A stretch of DNA of 64,000 bases. It comes from Ovoidimarina sediminis. GTDB taxonomy: Bacteria > Pseudomonadota > Alphaproteobacteria > Rhodobacterales > Rhodobacteraceae. Position numbers and translations under genes: made by a program. The stretch is from NCBI RefSeq assembly GCF_032586175.1, contig NZ_JAWHTE010000022.1:16032-80031 (forward strand). The letters run 5' to 3'. How positions within the stretch are numbered: position 1 is the stretch's first letter; every line of letters begins with the position of its first letter. Shown here piece after piece: positions 16,871 to 25,801 of this stretch. The notes beneath the pieces were generated by a model. That model worked only from the letters and a program-made list of their open reading frames with translations, searched no databases and was not told the DNA's origin.

Positions 16871-18040
16871 TCAGCCCTCGGCCGGCGGCTGCGCCGTTTC
16901 GACGAGGCGGACGAAGAAACTGGCCCCGATGGGCGCGATCTCGTCGTTGAAATCGTAGGCGGGGTGGTGACAGAAGTAGGGCGTGCCCTGCCCCAGGAAG
17001 ACGAAGGCGCCGGGCCGCTGGAGGAGCATCTCGGAAAAATCCTCGCCCCCCATAACCGGCATCACGTTCGGGTTGACCTTGTCGGCCCCGACGAGATCGG
17101 AAGCGACGCGGACGGCGAACGCCGCTTCGTCGTCGTCATTGACGGTGACGGGATTGTCCCGGCGGTAGGTAAACGCGATATCGACCCCGAAGGCCGCCGC
17201 AACGCCGTCGCAGATTTCGCGCATGCGGCGCTCGACCATGTCCTGAGTGTCTTTCGAAAACGCCCGGACCGTACCGCAGAGCGTGCCCGCGGCGGGGGTG
17301 ATGTTGTAGGCCGTACCCGCCTCGATCCTGGTGACGGAGACGACCATCGCCTCGGTCGAGCCACGGTTGCGGGAGACGATGGTGTCGAAGGCCTGCGCCA
17401 CCGCAAGAAGTGCGGGGATCGGATCGACGCTGAGATCGGGATAGGCCGCGTGGCCGCCCTTGCCCGTCACGGTCACGTCGAATTCGTCGACCGAGGCCAT
17501 GAGCGGCCCAGGGCGGGTGGCGAAATGGCCGAAGGGCAGCGCGGGTTCGTTGTGGATGCCGAAGACGCGGGAGATGCCGAAGCGATCCATCAGCCCTTCC
17601 TCGACCATCCGGCGCGCACCGCTTCCCGATTCCTCGGCAGGCTGGAAGATGAGCGCAACGCGCCCCGAGAAGTTGCGTGTTTCGCAGAGGTAGCGCGCGG
17701 CGCCGAGTAGCATCGTGGTGTGCCCGTCATGGCCGCAGGCATGCATCTTTCCCGGGGTTTCGCTGGCATGATCCGCGCCCGTCGCCTCCATGATCGGAAG
17801 GGCATCCATGTCGGCGCGAAGCCCGATCGTCGGCCCAGACCCGCGCCCGTTCACGATCGCGACCATGCCGGTTTCAGCCAGCCCCTCGTGAAGTTCGTCG
17901 ACACCGAATTCCCGCAGCCGTTCGGCCACGAAGGCGGAGGTCTTGGGCAGGTCGAATTCAAGCTCGGGATTGCGGTGCAGCCAGCGGCGCCAGGCGGCCA
18001 TCTCCTCGGCATATCCGGCGATGCGGTTGATGACGGCCAT
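16871..18040 (-). CDS. M20 family amidohydrolase (hippurate hydrolase-like)
   Basis: Metal-dependent amidohydrolase (389 residues). The metal-site motifs are GLRADMDALPI, MHACGHDGHTTMLLGAA and the acidic QPAEESGSGARRMVEEG, followed by the lid domain (about 180-290). These enzymes split N-acyl amino acids such as hippurate; the physiological substrate here is unknown. Its neighbour is agmatinase on the same strand, which suggests nitrogen scavenging. The ATG at 18040 has GGAGAG upstream. mazG starts divergently 64 bases away. Confidence 0.92.
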   Translation of the reverse strand: MAVINRIAGYAEEMAAWRRWLHRNPELEFDLPKTSAFVAERLREFGVDELHEGLAETGMVAIVNGRGSGPTIGLRADMDALPIMEATGADHASETPGKMHACGHDGHTTMLLGAARYLCETRNFSGRVALIFQPAEESGSGARRMVEEGLMDRFGISRVFGIHNEPALPFGHFATRPGPLMASVDEFDVTVTGKGGHAAYPDLSVDPIPALLAVAQAFDTIVSRNRGSTEAMVVSVTRIEAGTAYNITPAAGTLCGTVRAFSKDTQDMVERRMREICDGVAAAFGVDIAFTYRRDNPVTVNDDDEAAFAVRVASDLVGADKVNPNVMPVMGGEDFSEMLLQRPGAFVFLGQGTPYFCHHPAYDFNDEIAPIGASFFVRLVETAQPPAEG

Positions 18041-18104
18041 GTGGACTCTCCGATGCCCGCGTGAAACGAATGCCCCATCGTTTCAGACCCGAAGGCCGCC
18101 CGCA

Positions 18105-18905
18105 ATGTCCGATGCGCTGATCCGCGATCCCGAGGGGGGGATGCCCCGGCTTCTTGAAATCATGCGCAGATTGCGGGACCCCGAGACGGGATGCCCCTGG
18201 GATATCGAGCAGGATTTCGCGTCGATCGCGCCCTATACGATCGAGGAGGCCTATGAGGTGGCCGATGCGATCGAGCGTGAGGCCTGGGGGGAGTTGAAGG
18301 GCGAGTTGGGCGACCTTCTGTTGCAAACCGTCTATCACACGCAAATGGCGGAAGAAGCAGGGCTTTTCAGCTTCGCGGAGGTCGCCGACGCGATTTCCGA
18401 CAAGATGGTGGCGCGGCATCCCCATGTGTTCGGCGCGGAGAGCCGGGAGAAGACTGCTGAGGAGCAGACCCGCGACTGGGAGGCGCAGAAGGCGCGGGAG
18501 CGCGGATCGGTGGGGACGCTGGATGGCGTGGCGCTGGGGCTGCCCGCGCTCCTCCGGGCGCTGAAGCTGCAGAAGCGCCTTGCGCGGGTCGGGTTCGACT
18601 GGGGCACGACGGGGCCGGTTCTGGACAAGATCGTGGAGGAGGTGCACGAGCTTGAGGAAGCGCGCGCGACATCGGCGGATGCGACTGAGGCGGAGTTCGG
18701 GGATCTTCTGTTCGTTCTGGTCAACCTCGCCCGGCACTGGGGCGTCGATCCGGAGGCGGCGCTAAGGCGCACGAATGCCAAGGTCGAGCGCCGGTTCGCC
18801 TGGATCGAGGCGCGGCTGGCCGAACGCGGCACGACGCCGTCCGACAGCACGCTGGAGGAGATGGACGCGCTGTGGGATGCGGCGAAGGCGGCGGAGCGGG
18901 GCTGA
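18105..18905 (+). CDS. mazG: Nucleoside triphosphate pyrophosphohydrolase
   Basis: MazG (266 residues) hydrolyses NTPs to NMP plus pyrophosphate, a house-cleaning activity. The first domain is LLEIMRRLRDPETGCPWDIE with the metal site EEAYEVADAIE and GELGDLLLQTVYH. The second is a repeat of the fold, with EEVHELEEA and EFGDLLFVLVNLARH. The start at 18105 gives the normal short N-terminus before the MRRLRDP block. It ends six bases from the convergent lipoprotein gene, leaving no room for a separate terminator. Confidence 0.95.
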   Translation: MSDALIRDPEGGMPRLLEIMRRLRDPETGCPWDIEQDFASIAPYTIEEAYEVADAIEREAWGELKGELGDLLLQTVYHTQMAEEAGLFSFAEVADAISDKMVARHPHVFGAESREKTAEEQTRDWEAQKARERGSVGTLDGVALGLPALLRALKLQKRLARVGFDWGTTGPVLDKIVEEVHELEEARATSADATEAEFGDLLFVLVNLARHWGVDPEAALRRTNAKVERRFAWIEARLAERGTTPSDSTLEEMDALWDAAKAAERG

Positions 18906-18911
18906 GCCGGA

Positions 18912-19505
18912 TCAGGAGCCGGTTTCGACCTCGGGCAAGCCGCGGGCGCGTTTCCAGGCGAAGACTTCCGAACGTTCGACCCAGCGGTAGCGTTCGTCAT
19001 CCAGGGTTTCATCCCAGAAAAGCAGCCCGCCGTAGCGCCAGGGATCGAGCACCATGCCTTCGCTGATCGTGCCGCCCGGAGCGCTGACGATCACCGTGGA
19101 ATGTTCGATCCGGTAGGAGACGTCGTGGTTCGCGATGGCGCGGTGCATTTCGATGGTTTCGAACCCTTCCTGACGAAGCCGTGTTTCGAGATCGTCCGCC
19201 CACTGGAAGCACAGCCCGCGGGGCCTGAGCCCCAGGTTGACCTTGGTGTTGTGCACGAGAGCCGAGTCGGTGACGTTCCACTCCCGCGCCAGCTGGCGGG
19301 GGTAGAGAAGTGCAATGCGGGCGGCGGCCTCGGCCTCTTCGGGGTCGATCCCGGGACCGAGCGCAAGGATGCCCTCGGCAATCGCCGCGATTTCGCGCTG
19401 ATCCGACACCGGCGGATCGGGCCGCGGCGCCCCGCAGGCGGCGAGAAGAAAGAGGGCGATCACGGCCAGAACGCGGGCCGGTTTGATCAGAAGGCTTACA
19501 ACCAT
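18912..19505 (-). CDS. Putative lipoprotein of unknown function
   Basis: 197 residues beginning MVVSLLIKPARVLAVIALFL, followed by the lipobox LLAACG, so it is predicted to be lipid-anchored at the cysteine. The mature part has conserved-looking blocks such as EAEAAARIALLYPRQLAREW, RGLCFQWADDLETRL and EHSTVIVSAPGG, but I do not recognise the family. The start at 19505 has AGGGAC five bases upstream; an ATG nine codons earlier has no ribosome-binding site. Convergent with mazG and divergent from the nucleoside hydrolase. Confidence 0.8.
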   Translation of the reverse strand: MVVSLLIKPARVLAVIALFLLAACGAPRPDPPVSDQREIAAIAEGILALGPGIDPEEAEAAARIALLYPRQLAREWNVTDSALVHNTKVNLGLRPRGLCFQWADDLETRLRQEGFETIEMHRAIANHDVSYRIEHSTVIVSAPGGTISEGMVLDPWRYGGLLFWDETLDDERYRWVERSEVFAWKRARGLPEVETGS

Positions 19506-19661
19506 GGCTGTCCCTGTGCGCAGATCGGCCATGGTGCTAGCGCGCGAGTTTCGCAATGTCGAGACACGAGCCCGTGTCTGATGCGGCAGGCCTTCGCGCG
19601 GCAGGGGTGCGGGCCACGATTTTCCTTGAACGCCGCGGCCTTCCCGTGTCACGCCGGGCAC

Positions 19662-20603
19662 ATGTCACCGCGCAAGATCATCATCGACACAGATCCCGGC
19701 CAGGATGACGCCGTCGCGATCCTTCTGGCGCTTGCGAGCCCCGAGGATGTCGAGGTTCTGGGCATTACCGCCGTGGCGGGGAACGTGCCGCTGGCGCTGA
19801 CCCAGCGGAACGCGCGGATCGTCTGCGCGCTGGCGGGGCGGACTGGCGTGCCTGTCTTCGCAGGCTGCGACGCGCCGCTGGAACGCTCCCTTGTGACGGC
19901 GGAGCATGTACACGGCAAGACCGGGCTCGACGGGGTGCCCGTGGACGAACCCGACATGCCGCTGATGGAGCGGCACGGTGTTGATTTCATCATCGAGACC
20001 CTGCGGGCGGAGCCCGAGGGATCAGTCACGCTGTGCCCGATCGGGCCGCTGACGAACATTGCCGCCGCGTTTCGCCGCGCCCCCGATATCGTGGAGCGGG
20101 TGGGCGAGATCGTGCTGATGGGCGGCGCCTACTTCGAGGTGGGCAACATCACGCCGGCGGCGGAGTTCAACATCTATGTCGATCCCGAGGCCGCGGCGGA
20201 GGTGTTCGGCGCCGGCGTGCCGCTGACGGTGATGCCGCTTGACGTCACCCACAAGGCGCTGACCTCGAAGGAGATCGTCGAGGGCTTTGCCGCGATGGGC
20301 ACCGAGGTGGGCCGGGCGGTGGCGGCGTGGACGGATTTCTTCGAACGGTTCGACATGGCGAAGTACGGCTCTGCCGGCGCGCCGCTGCACGACCCCTGCA
20401 CGATCGCCTACCTGATCGAGCCCGGGCTTTTTTCCGGGCGGCACATCAATGTGGAGATCGAGACGGGATCGGAGCTGACGCGCGGCATGACGGTGGCCGA
20501 CTGGTGGGGCGTGACGGACCGGCCGAAGAACGCGACGTTCATGGGCTCGGTCGACCGCGACGGCTATTTCCGGCTGATCCACGAGCGGCTGGCGCGGCTT
20601 TAG
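19662..20603 (+). CDS. Inosine-uridine-type nucleoside hydrolase
   Basis: Nucleoside N-ribohydrolase (313 residues) that splits nucleosides to base and ribose. The calcium-binding N-terminus KIIIDTDPGQDDAVAILLAL is diagnostic, with VHGKTGLDGV, CPIGPLTNIAAAFRR, IVLMGGAYFEVGNITPAAEFNIYVDPEAA (spanning the ribose-binding N and D) and a C-terminal HDPCTIAYL. Purine versus pyrimidine preference cannot be assigned. It may be cotranscribed with the downstream acetyltransferase (26-base gap). Confidence 0.95.
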   Translation: MSPRKIIIDTDPGQDDAVAILLALASPEDVEVLGITAVAGNVPLALTQRNARIVCALAGRTGVPVFAGCDAPLERSLVTAEHVHGKTGLDGVPVDEPDMPLMERHGVDFIIETLRAEPEGSVTLCPIGPLTNIAAAFRRAPDIVERVGEIVLMGGAYFEVGNITPAAEFNIYVDPEAAAEVFGAGVPLTVMPLDVTHKALTSKEIVEGFAAMGTEVGRAVAAWTDFFERFDMAKYGSAGAPLHDPCTIAYLIEPGLFSGRHINVEIETGSELTRGMTVADWWGVTDRPKNATFMGSVDRDGYFRLIHERLARL

Positions 20604-20629
20604 AGAGAAGGACAATCCGAGGTGGCCCT

Positions 20630-21085
20630 ATGAGCGCAGCACTGCATCTGGCGGGGCCCGAGGACCTTGGGGCGCTTCTGCCCATGGTCACGGCCTGTCA
20701 TGACTACGAGGACATCGAGAGCGACGATGCGCGGCGCGAGGCGGCGCTTGCACCGCTTCTGGAAGGCTCGCCCCTGGGATGCGTTTACCTTGTCGGGCCG
20801 CGCCGGGCCCCGGTGGGCTATATCGTGATCACCTTCGGCTGGTCGGTGGAGTTCGGCGGTATGGAGGGGTTCATCGACGAATTCTTCATCCGCGAGAACG
20901 TGCGGGGGCGCGGGATGGGCAGCGAGGTGCTTTTGAAGCTGATCCCGCAGCTGGAGAGCGCGGGGCTGATGGCCCTGCATCTGGAGGCGTCGCAGGACCG
21001 GCCGCGGTTGCAGAAGCTCTACGCCCGCGCCGGGTTCCGGTTGCGGGACGGCTATGCGCTGATGACGCGCACGCGGAAGGCGTGA
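20630..21085 (+). CDS. GNAT family N-acetyltransferase
   Basis: 151 residues with the acetyl-CoA motif A in IRENVRGRGMGSEVLLKLIP and motif B in LEASQDRPRLQKLYARAGFR. The substrate is not predictable. The ATG at 20630 lies 26 bases after the nucleoside hydrolase, and the stop overlaps the methyltransferase start by one base (TGATG), so three genes appear translationally linked. Confidence 0.88.
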   Translation: MSAALHLAGPEDLGALLPMVTACHDYEDIESDDARREAALAPLLEGSPLGCVYLVGPRRAPVGYIVITFGWSVEFGGMEGFIDEFFIRENVRGRGMGSEVLLKLIPQLESAGLMALHLEASQDRPRLQKLYARAGFRLRDGYALMTRTRKA

Positions 21086-21927
21086 TGGGCGCGAACGCAG
21101 AGCAGGCAGAGTTCTGGTCGGGCGACCCGGGCAGGAAATGGGTGGCGCACCAGCCCCTCCTTGACCACCTGTTTTCCGAAGCGACGGCGGCGCTATTCGA
21201 GGCGGCGGAGATCGGGCCCGGAGCGCGGGTTCTCGATATCGGATGCGGGGCGGGTGACACGACCCTTGAGGCCGCGCGGCGGGCGGGAGCGACGGGCCGC
21301 GCCCTGGGCATCGACGTGTCGGCCCCGCTGCTGGCGCTGGCGGAGGAACGGGCGCGGGATGTGCCGAACGCGGCCTTCCTCAAGGCGGATGCGCAGAGCC
21401 ACGGTTTCGGGGCGGGCGGCTTCGACCGGCTGACCTCGCGCTTCGGGGTCATGTTCTTCGACGATTTCGATGCCGCGTTCGGCAATCTTCGACGTGCACT
21501 TGCGCCTGGCGGACGGGCGGCCCTTCTGGCCTGGGCCCCGCAGGGCGAGAACCCGTGGTCACAGATCCCGCGTGATGCGGGCGTGGCCCGGCTTGGCCCG
21601 CCGAGCCCGACGCCGCCGGGTGCGCCCGGGCAGTTCGCCTTCGCCGATCCCGTGCCGGTGGCGGAGCGGCTGCGCGGCGCGGGATTTGCGGAGGTGGAGG
21701 CTGGTTTCCTGGACATCCACCTTCGCATCGACGGCGGCGCCCGCGAGGCGGCGGTGCTGGCGACGATGGTTGGCCCGATATCGCGGATCATGGCCGAGCA
21801 TGACGGCACCGAAGAGGATCGCGCGGCGATCGTGGCCGATGTGGCGGAACGGTTTCGCGCCTTCGAGACGGCGGATGGCGTGCGGGTTCCCGCCCGTCTG
21901 ACCCGGTTCACGGCGCGCGTCCCCTGA
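21085..21927 (+). CDS. Class I SAM-dependent methyltransferase
   Basis: 280 residues. It begins with EQAEFWSGDPGRKWVAHQ, common to a group of UbiE/COQ5-like methyltransferases, then the SAM-binding VLDIGCGAGDTTLEAARR, GIDVSAPLLALAEERA and the post-motif RLTSRFGVMFFDD. The C-terminal half is variable and would hold the substrate pocket. No substrate can be inferred. Its start overlaps the acetyltransferase stop. Confidence 0.87.
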   Translation: MGANAEQAEFWSGDPGRKWVAHQPLLDHLFSEATAALFEAAEIGPGARVLDIGCGAGDTTLEAARRAGATGRALGIDVSAPLLALAEERARDVPNAAFLKADAQSHGFGAGGFDRLTSRFGVMFFDDFDAAFGNLRRALAPGGRAALLAWAPQGENPWSQIPRDAGVARLGPPSPTPPGAPGQFAFADPVPVAERLRGAGFAEVEAGFLDIHLRIDGGAREAAVLATMVGPISRIMAEHDGTEEDRAAIVADVAERFRAFETADGVRVPARLTRFTARVP

Positions 21928-21967
21928 GGCGGTGGCAATCGGTGCCGGCGCGCCTTAGATAGACGCC

Positions 21968-23407
21968 ATGGCGCTCGATATCCCCTTCGACAATTCCTAT
22001 GGCCGGTTGCCGGACCGGTTCTATACCCGCATGGCCCCTGCCCCGGTGCGGCAGCCCGGACTGATCAAGGTGAACCACGCGCTGGCGGAGGCGCTGGGTC
22101 TCGACCCGGCGGCGCTGGAAAGCGCCGAGGGCGTGGCGGTGCTGGCCGGGAACGCGGTGCCCGAAGGCGCAGATCCGCTTGCACAGGTTTATGCCGGGCA
22201 TCAGTTTGGCGGCTGGTCGCCTCAGCTTGGGGACGGACGCGCGATCCTTCTTGGCGAAGTTGTCGACCGGGACGGCGTGCGGCGGGACATCCAGCTCAAG
22301 GGATCGGGACCGACGCCCTATTCGCGGATGGGGGACGGGCGGGCCTGGCTTGGGCCCGTTCTGCGGGAATACATCGTCTCTGAGGCCATGCATGCCCTTG
22401 GCGTGCCGACGACGCGGGCGCTGGCGGCGGTGAGCACCGGCGAGATCGTGCTGCGCGAACGCCCTCTGCCCGGCGCGGTGCTGACGCGGGTGGCGGCAAG
22501 CCACATCCGCGTGGGCACGTTCCAGTATTTCGCCGCGCGGCAGGACGAGGAGGCGCTGGGCGCGCTCGTTCAGCATGCGATTGCGCGCCACTATCCGGGG
22601 GCGGAAACGGCGCTCGACCTGCTCGACGGGGTGATTGCGCGGCAGGCGGCGCTGGTGGCGACCTGGCTTGGCCTCGGCTTCATCCACGGGGTGATGAACA
22701 CCGACAATACGAGCATATCGGGCGAAACCATCGACTATGGGCCCTGCGCCTACATGGATACCTATTCCCCAGGGAAGGTGTTCAGTTCGATCGACCATGG
22801 CGGGCGCTATGCCTATAACCGGCAGCCCGACATCATGGTCTGGAACCTCGCGCAGCTGGCCACCGCGCTTCTGCCGGTGATGGGGATGGAGCGGGAGGCG
22901 GCGATAGAGGCCGCGACCGCCTCGGTTCACCGGTTCCCCGAGCTCTTCGGGCAGACGTGGCTTCGGGTGTTCCGCGCAAAGCTGGGGCTGGCGGTGGCCG
23001 AGGACGGCGATGCCGACCTGATCCAGTCGCTGATGGACCGGATGGCGGCGGGCCAGGCCGATTTCACCAATACATTTCGTGCGCTCGGGACAGAAAAGGC
23101 GCGGGATCAGTTCGTCGATCCGGCCGCCTTTGACACCTGGGACGAAGTGTGGCGCGCGCGGCTGTCACGCGAGGGCGCGACGCCGGAGGACCGGCGCGAC
23201 GCGCGCGATGCGGCGAACCCCTGGGTGATCCCGCGCAACCACCGGATCGAAGAGGCGATCGGCGCCGCCGTCAATGGCGATTTCGCGCCTTTCGAGCGGC
23301 TTTTGGAGGTGCTGGCGCGCCCTTATGCCGAGCAGGCGGATGCAGCGCATCTGACACGGCCGCCCAACGCGGACGAGGCCGTGCTTCAGACCTTCTGCGG
23401 CACCTGA
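21968..23407 (+). CDS. selO: Protein adenylyltransferase SelO (YdiU/UPF0061)
   Basis: Pseudokinase-fold enzyme (479 residues) known to transfer AMP to protein hydroxyl groups, linked in bacteria to oxidative stress. Conserved segments: YAGHQFGGWSPQLGDGRAIL, KGSGPTPYSRMGDGRAWLGP, REYIVSEAMHALGVPTTRAL, FIHGVMNTDNTSISGETIDY (catalytic Asn and Asp) and CAYMDTY. The usual C-terminal selenocysteine/cysteine position is the cysteine in FCGT at the very end. The stop region overlaps the 3' end of the convergent exporter by 22 bases. Confidence 0.95.
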   Translation: MALDIPFDNSYGRLPDRFYTRMAPAPVRQPGLIKVNHALAEALGLDPAALESAEGVAVLAGNAVPEGADPLAQVYAGHQFGGWSPQLGDGRAILLGEVVDRDGVRRDIQLKGSGPTPYSRMGDGRAWLGPVLREYIVSEAMHALGVPTTRALAAVSTGEIVLRERPLPGAVLTRVAASHIRVGTFQYFAARQDEEALGALVQHAIARHYPGAETALDLLDGVIARQAALVATWLGLGFIHGVMNTDNTSISGETIDYGPCAYMDTYSPGKVFSSIDHGGRYAYNRQPDIMVWNLAQLATALLPVMGMEREAAIEAATASVHRFPELFGQTWLRVFRAKLGLAVAEDGDADLIQSLMDRMAAGQADFTNTFRALGTEKARDQFVDPAAFDTWDEVWRARLSREGATPEDRRDARDAANPWVIPRNHRIEEAIGAAVNGDFAPFERLLEVLARPYAEQADAAHLTRPPNADEAVLQTFCGT

Positions 23408-24306
23408 CCCGGCCTCTGCCGGGGCGGACGATTCATCACCCAGAGGCCGAGCGCGACGAGCGCCAGCGCGCCGAGGAGCGCGGGCCCGATCGGTTCATCG
23501 AGCAGAAGCCAGCCCAGCGCGACGCCGAATATCGGGGCAAGAAAGCTGAAGGCCGCAACCGAGGCGGCGGGGTAGATCGACAACAGCCAGAACCAGAAGG
23601 CGAAGCCTGCGGAGACCAGTATGACGATCTGGAAGGCGAGGCCCCAGAGATGGATCGGCTGAAGATCGCGCACGAAGGGCCCGAAGAAAAAGGCCGCGAC
23701 AAGGAGGATCGGGGCCGAGACGGTGACCTGCCAGAGCAGCTGACGTTCGGGCGGTTCGGCCTTGAGCCGCGACCCCTTGGCGATCAGCCCGACCGCCGCC
23801 CAGCCCATCGCAGCCGCGAGCGCGAAGAGATCGCCCATGAGCGAGGCCTCTGCCGCGCTGCCGCCGCTTCGGTTCAGGATCGCCCAGACAACACCCGCGA
23901 ATGCGAGAAGGAGGCCAAGGCTTTTCTGCAGCGTGAGCCGCTCGCCCGGAATGAGGAGATGGCCGCCGAGCGCCATCCAGACCGGCATGGAATAGAAGAT
24001 CACGCTGGTGCGGGCGACGGTGGTGAGATCGAGGGCGATGAAAAGCAGAAGGAACTCGAAGGCGAAGATCGCACCGGCGGCGACGCCCGCGGGCCAGACC
24101 CCGGGAGTGGGCCGGAGGCCTATGCCGCGAACCCAGATCCAGAGCCCGAGGCATAGGACCGAGCCCGCCGAGCGGAGCCCGGCGAAGAACACCGGCTGCA
24201 GCCCGTCGTTCACGACCTTGATGAAAACCTGATTGAAGCCCAGAAGAACCGAGAAGCAGATAAGGCTGACTGCCCCGAAGGCGTCGATCCGGTCGCGTTT
24301 TTCCAT
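23386..24306 (-). CDS. EamA/DMT family transporter
   Basis: 306 residues with about ten hydrophobic segments in two EamA repeats, starting VSLICFSVLLGFNQVFIKVV. Typical helix-end motifs are present: FYSMPVWMALGGHLL at the end of the first repeat and FLAPIFGVALGWLLLDEPI in the second. Members export amino acids or other metabolites; the substrate is unknown. It is convergent with selO (22-base 3' overlap) and divergent from phzF. Confidence 0.9.
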   Translation of the reverse strand: MEKRDRIDAFGAVSLICFSVLLGFNQVFIKVVNDGLQPVFFAGLRSAGSVLCLGLWIWVRGIGLRPTPGVWPAGVAAGAIFAFEFLLLFIALDLTTVARTSVIFYSMPVWMALGGHLLIPGERLTLQKSLGLLLAFAGVVWAILNRSGGSAAEASLMGDLFALAAAMGWAAVGLIAKGSRLKAEPPERQLLWQVTVSAPILLVAAFFFGPFVRDLQPIHLWGLAFQIVILVSAGFAFWFWLLSIYPAASVAAFSFLAPIFGVALGWLLLDEPIGPALLGALALVALGLWVMNRPPRQRPGQVPQKV

Positions 24307-24445
24307 GGGATTGGCTTTCTCCTTCCGCCCTTCATGGGAGATCGGCGGGGCGGGCGCAATAGGCCGCGCGTCCCCGTCTGCGCGGTCTCGACCTTCCTTG
24401 CGGAACCGGCGATAAGCCCCTCTCCACCGGATCAGGGAGGCCGCT

Positions 24446-25306
24446 ATGACCGCGTTTCATATTGTCGATGTCTTCACCGGAGCGGCCTTTGCGGGGAATC
24501 CGCTTGCAGTGATCTCCGATGCGCGAGGGCTGGAAGAGGCGCGGCTCCAGAAGATCGCGCGGGAATTCAATTTTTCGGAGACGACATTCGTCTATCCGCC
24601 TGAGATCGCGGGCGATCCGCCACGCGTGCGGATCTTCACCCCGATGACAGAGGTGCCTTTCGCCGGTCATCCGACGATCGGAACGGCGGTGGTGCTGGCC
24701 GCACTGGGCCATGACCCCGAGATGGTGCTGCAGCTTGGGGTGGGGCCGATCCCCGTCACCGTCAATGGGCGGCGTGCAGAATTCGCGACGGAAGTGCCCC
24801 TGAACGTGGGCGTATCTCCGGAGGTTGCGGATGTGGCCGCCTGCCTGGGACTGAAGGCGGAGGATATCGCCACGGGTCGGCACGGGCCGGTCGCGGCGGG
24901 CGTTGGGCTTGATTTCGTACTGGTGGAGCTTGCCTCGGACGCTGCCCTTGCCGCCGCCGCGCCGCAGACGAAGGCCTTTGTCGAGGCGCAGGCGCGGTAT
25001 CAGATTTCGCTCGATTTCGCCGTGCTGGCTTACCGGCGCACGGGATCCAAGATTCGCGCGCGGATGTTCGCGCCTCTGGACGGCGTGCCGGAAGATCCTG
25101 CCACCGGCTCTGCCGCAGCCGCGCTGACGGCCTATCTTGCCGGGCTGGAAGGCCGGGATGTTGCGCTGACGATCGACCAGGGGATCGAGATGGGCCGGCC
25201 CTCGCGGATCGAGACCGCGTGCCGGACCGAAGGCGGCGCACCTGTCGAGACGCGGGTCGCCGGAGAGGTGACCTTCGTGGCGGAGGGACGTCTGCCCCTC
25301 GACTGA
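24446..25306 (+). CDS. PhzF family isomerase
   Basis: 286 residues of the PhzF/diaminopimelate-epimerase fold. The catalytic glutamate lies in EFNFSETTFVYPP; the family signatures VPFAGHPTIGTAVVLA and EDPATGSAAAALTAYL are intact. Despite the name, most members are not in phenazine pathways and none of the phz genes are nearby, so a general metabolite isomerase is likely. AGGGAGG lies eight bases before the ATG. A Fur-family gene follows. Confidence 0.92.
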   Translation: MTAFHIVDVFTGAAFAGNPLAVISDARGLEEARLQKIAREFNFSETTFVYPPEIAGDPPRVRIFTPMTEVPFAGHPTIGTAVVLAALGHDPEMVLQLGVGPIPVTVNGRRAEFATEVPLNVGVSPEVADVAACLGLKAEDIATGRHGPVAAGVGLDFVLVELASDAALAAAAPQTKAFVEAQARYQISLDFAVLAYRRTGSKIRARMFAPLDGVPEDPATGSAAAALTAYLAGLEGRDVALTIDQGIEMGRPSRIETACRTEGGAPVETRVAGEVTFVAEGRLPLD

Positions 25307-25366
25307 TGGGTTTTCTTGACACGCCGAAACCCCTATGACCTGAACGCGCATCCATTCGGGGCCCCC

Positions 25367-25801
25367 ATGACCGAAACCATTCTCGAACGCTGCGAAGCAA
25401 AGGGGCTGCGCCTGACCGGCCAGCGGCGCACGATTGCCGCCGTGCTGGAGGAGGCGCAGGACCATCCGGACGTGGAAGAGCTTTATTCCCGCGCTTCGGG
25501 GGTGGACCCCAAGATTTCGCTCGCGACGGTCTATCGGACGGTAAAGCTGTTCGAAGAGGCCGGGATTCTCGAGAAGCTCGAATTCGGGGATGGGCGCGCG
25601 CGCTACGAGGATGCGGAGCGGGAACACCACGATCACCTGATCGACATCCATTCCGGCGAGGTGATCGAGTTCGTCGACGAAGAGATCGAGGCGCTGCAGG
25701 AGCGGATCGCCGAGCGGCTGGGCTATGAGCTGCGCGGTCACCGGCTGGAGCTTTACGGTGTGCCCAAAAGGGGCGGATCCGGCGGGAAAGACCGCAGCTG
25801 A
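25367..25801 (+). CDS. Fur family metal-responsive regulator (Fur/Mur type)
   Basis: 144-residue Fur-family repressor. The winged-helix part includes GLRLTGQRRTIAAVLEEA and SLATVYRTVKLFEEAGI; the metal site is REHHDHLIDIHSGEVIEFVD. The C-terminal CxxC pairs of classical Fur are absent, as in the alphaproteobacterial Fur/Mur group, where the regulator often senses manganese. I chose the ATG at 25367 because MTETILERCEAKGLRLT matches the family; an in-frame TTG at 25316 would add 17 residues. It overlaps the next gene by one base. A Fur-like palindrome lies upstream of the Rieske gene at 28112. Confidence 0.92.
   Translation: MTETILERCEAKGLRLTGQRRTIAAVLEEAQDHPDVEELYSRASGVDPKISLATVYRTVKLFEEAGILEKLEFGDGRARYEDAEREHHDHLIDIHSGEVIEFVDEEIEALQERIAERLGYELRGHRLELYGVPKRGGSGGKDRS

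Noticed and set aside
3386..18930. Shared 18-base string ATCAGGAGCCGGTTTCGA at the 3' ends of pepA and the lipoprotein gene
   Set aside because: It simply encodes a shared C-terminal ETGS plus stop and does not extend into a larger repeat; coincidence is likely in this GC-rich sequence.
25316..25345. TTGACA near the Fur-type gene as its promoter
   Set aside because: The only -10-like sequence (TATGAC) is 12 bases away, too close for a standard promoter.
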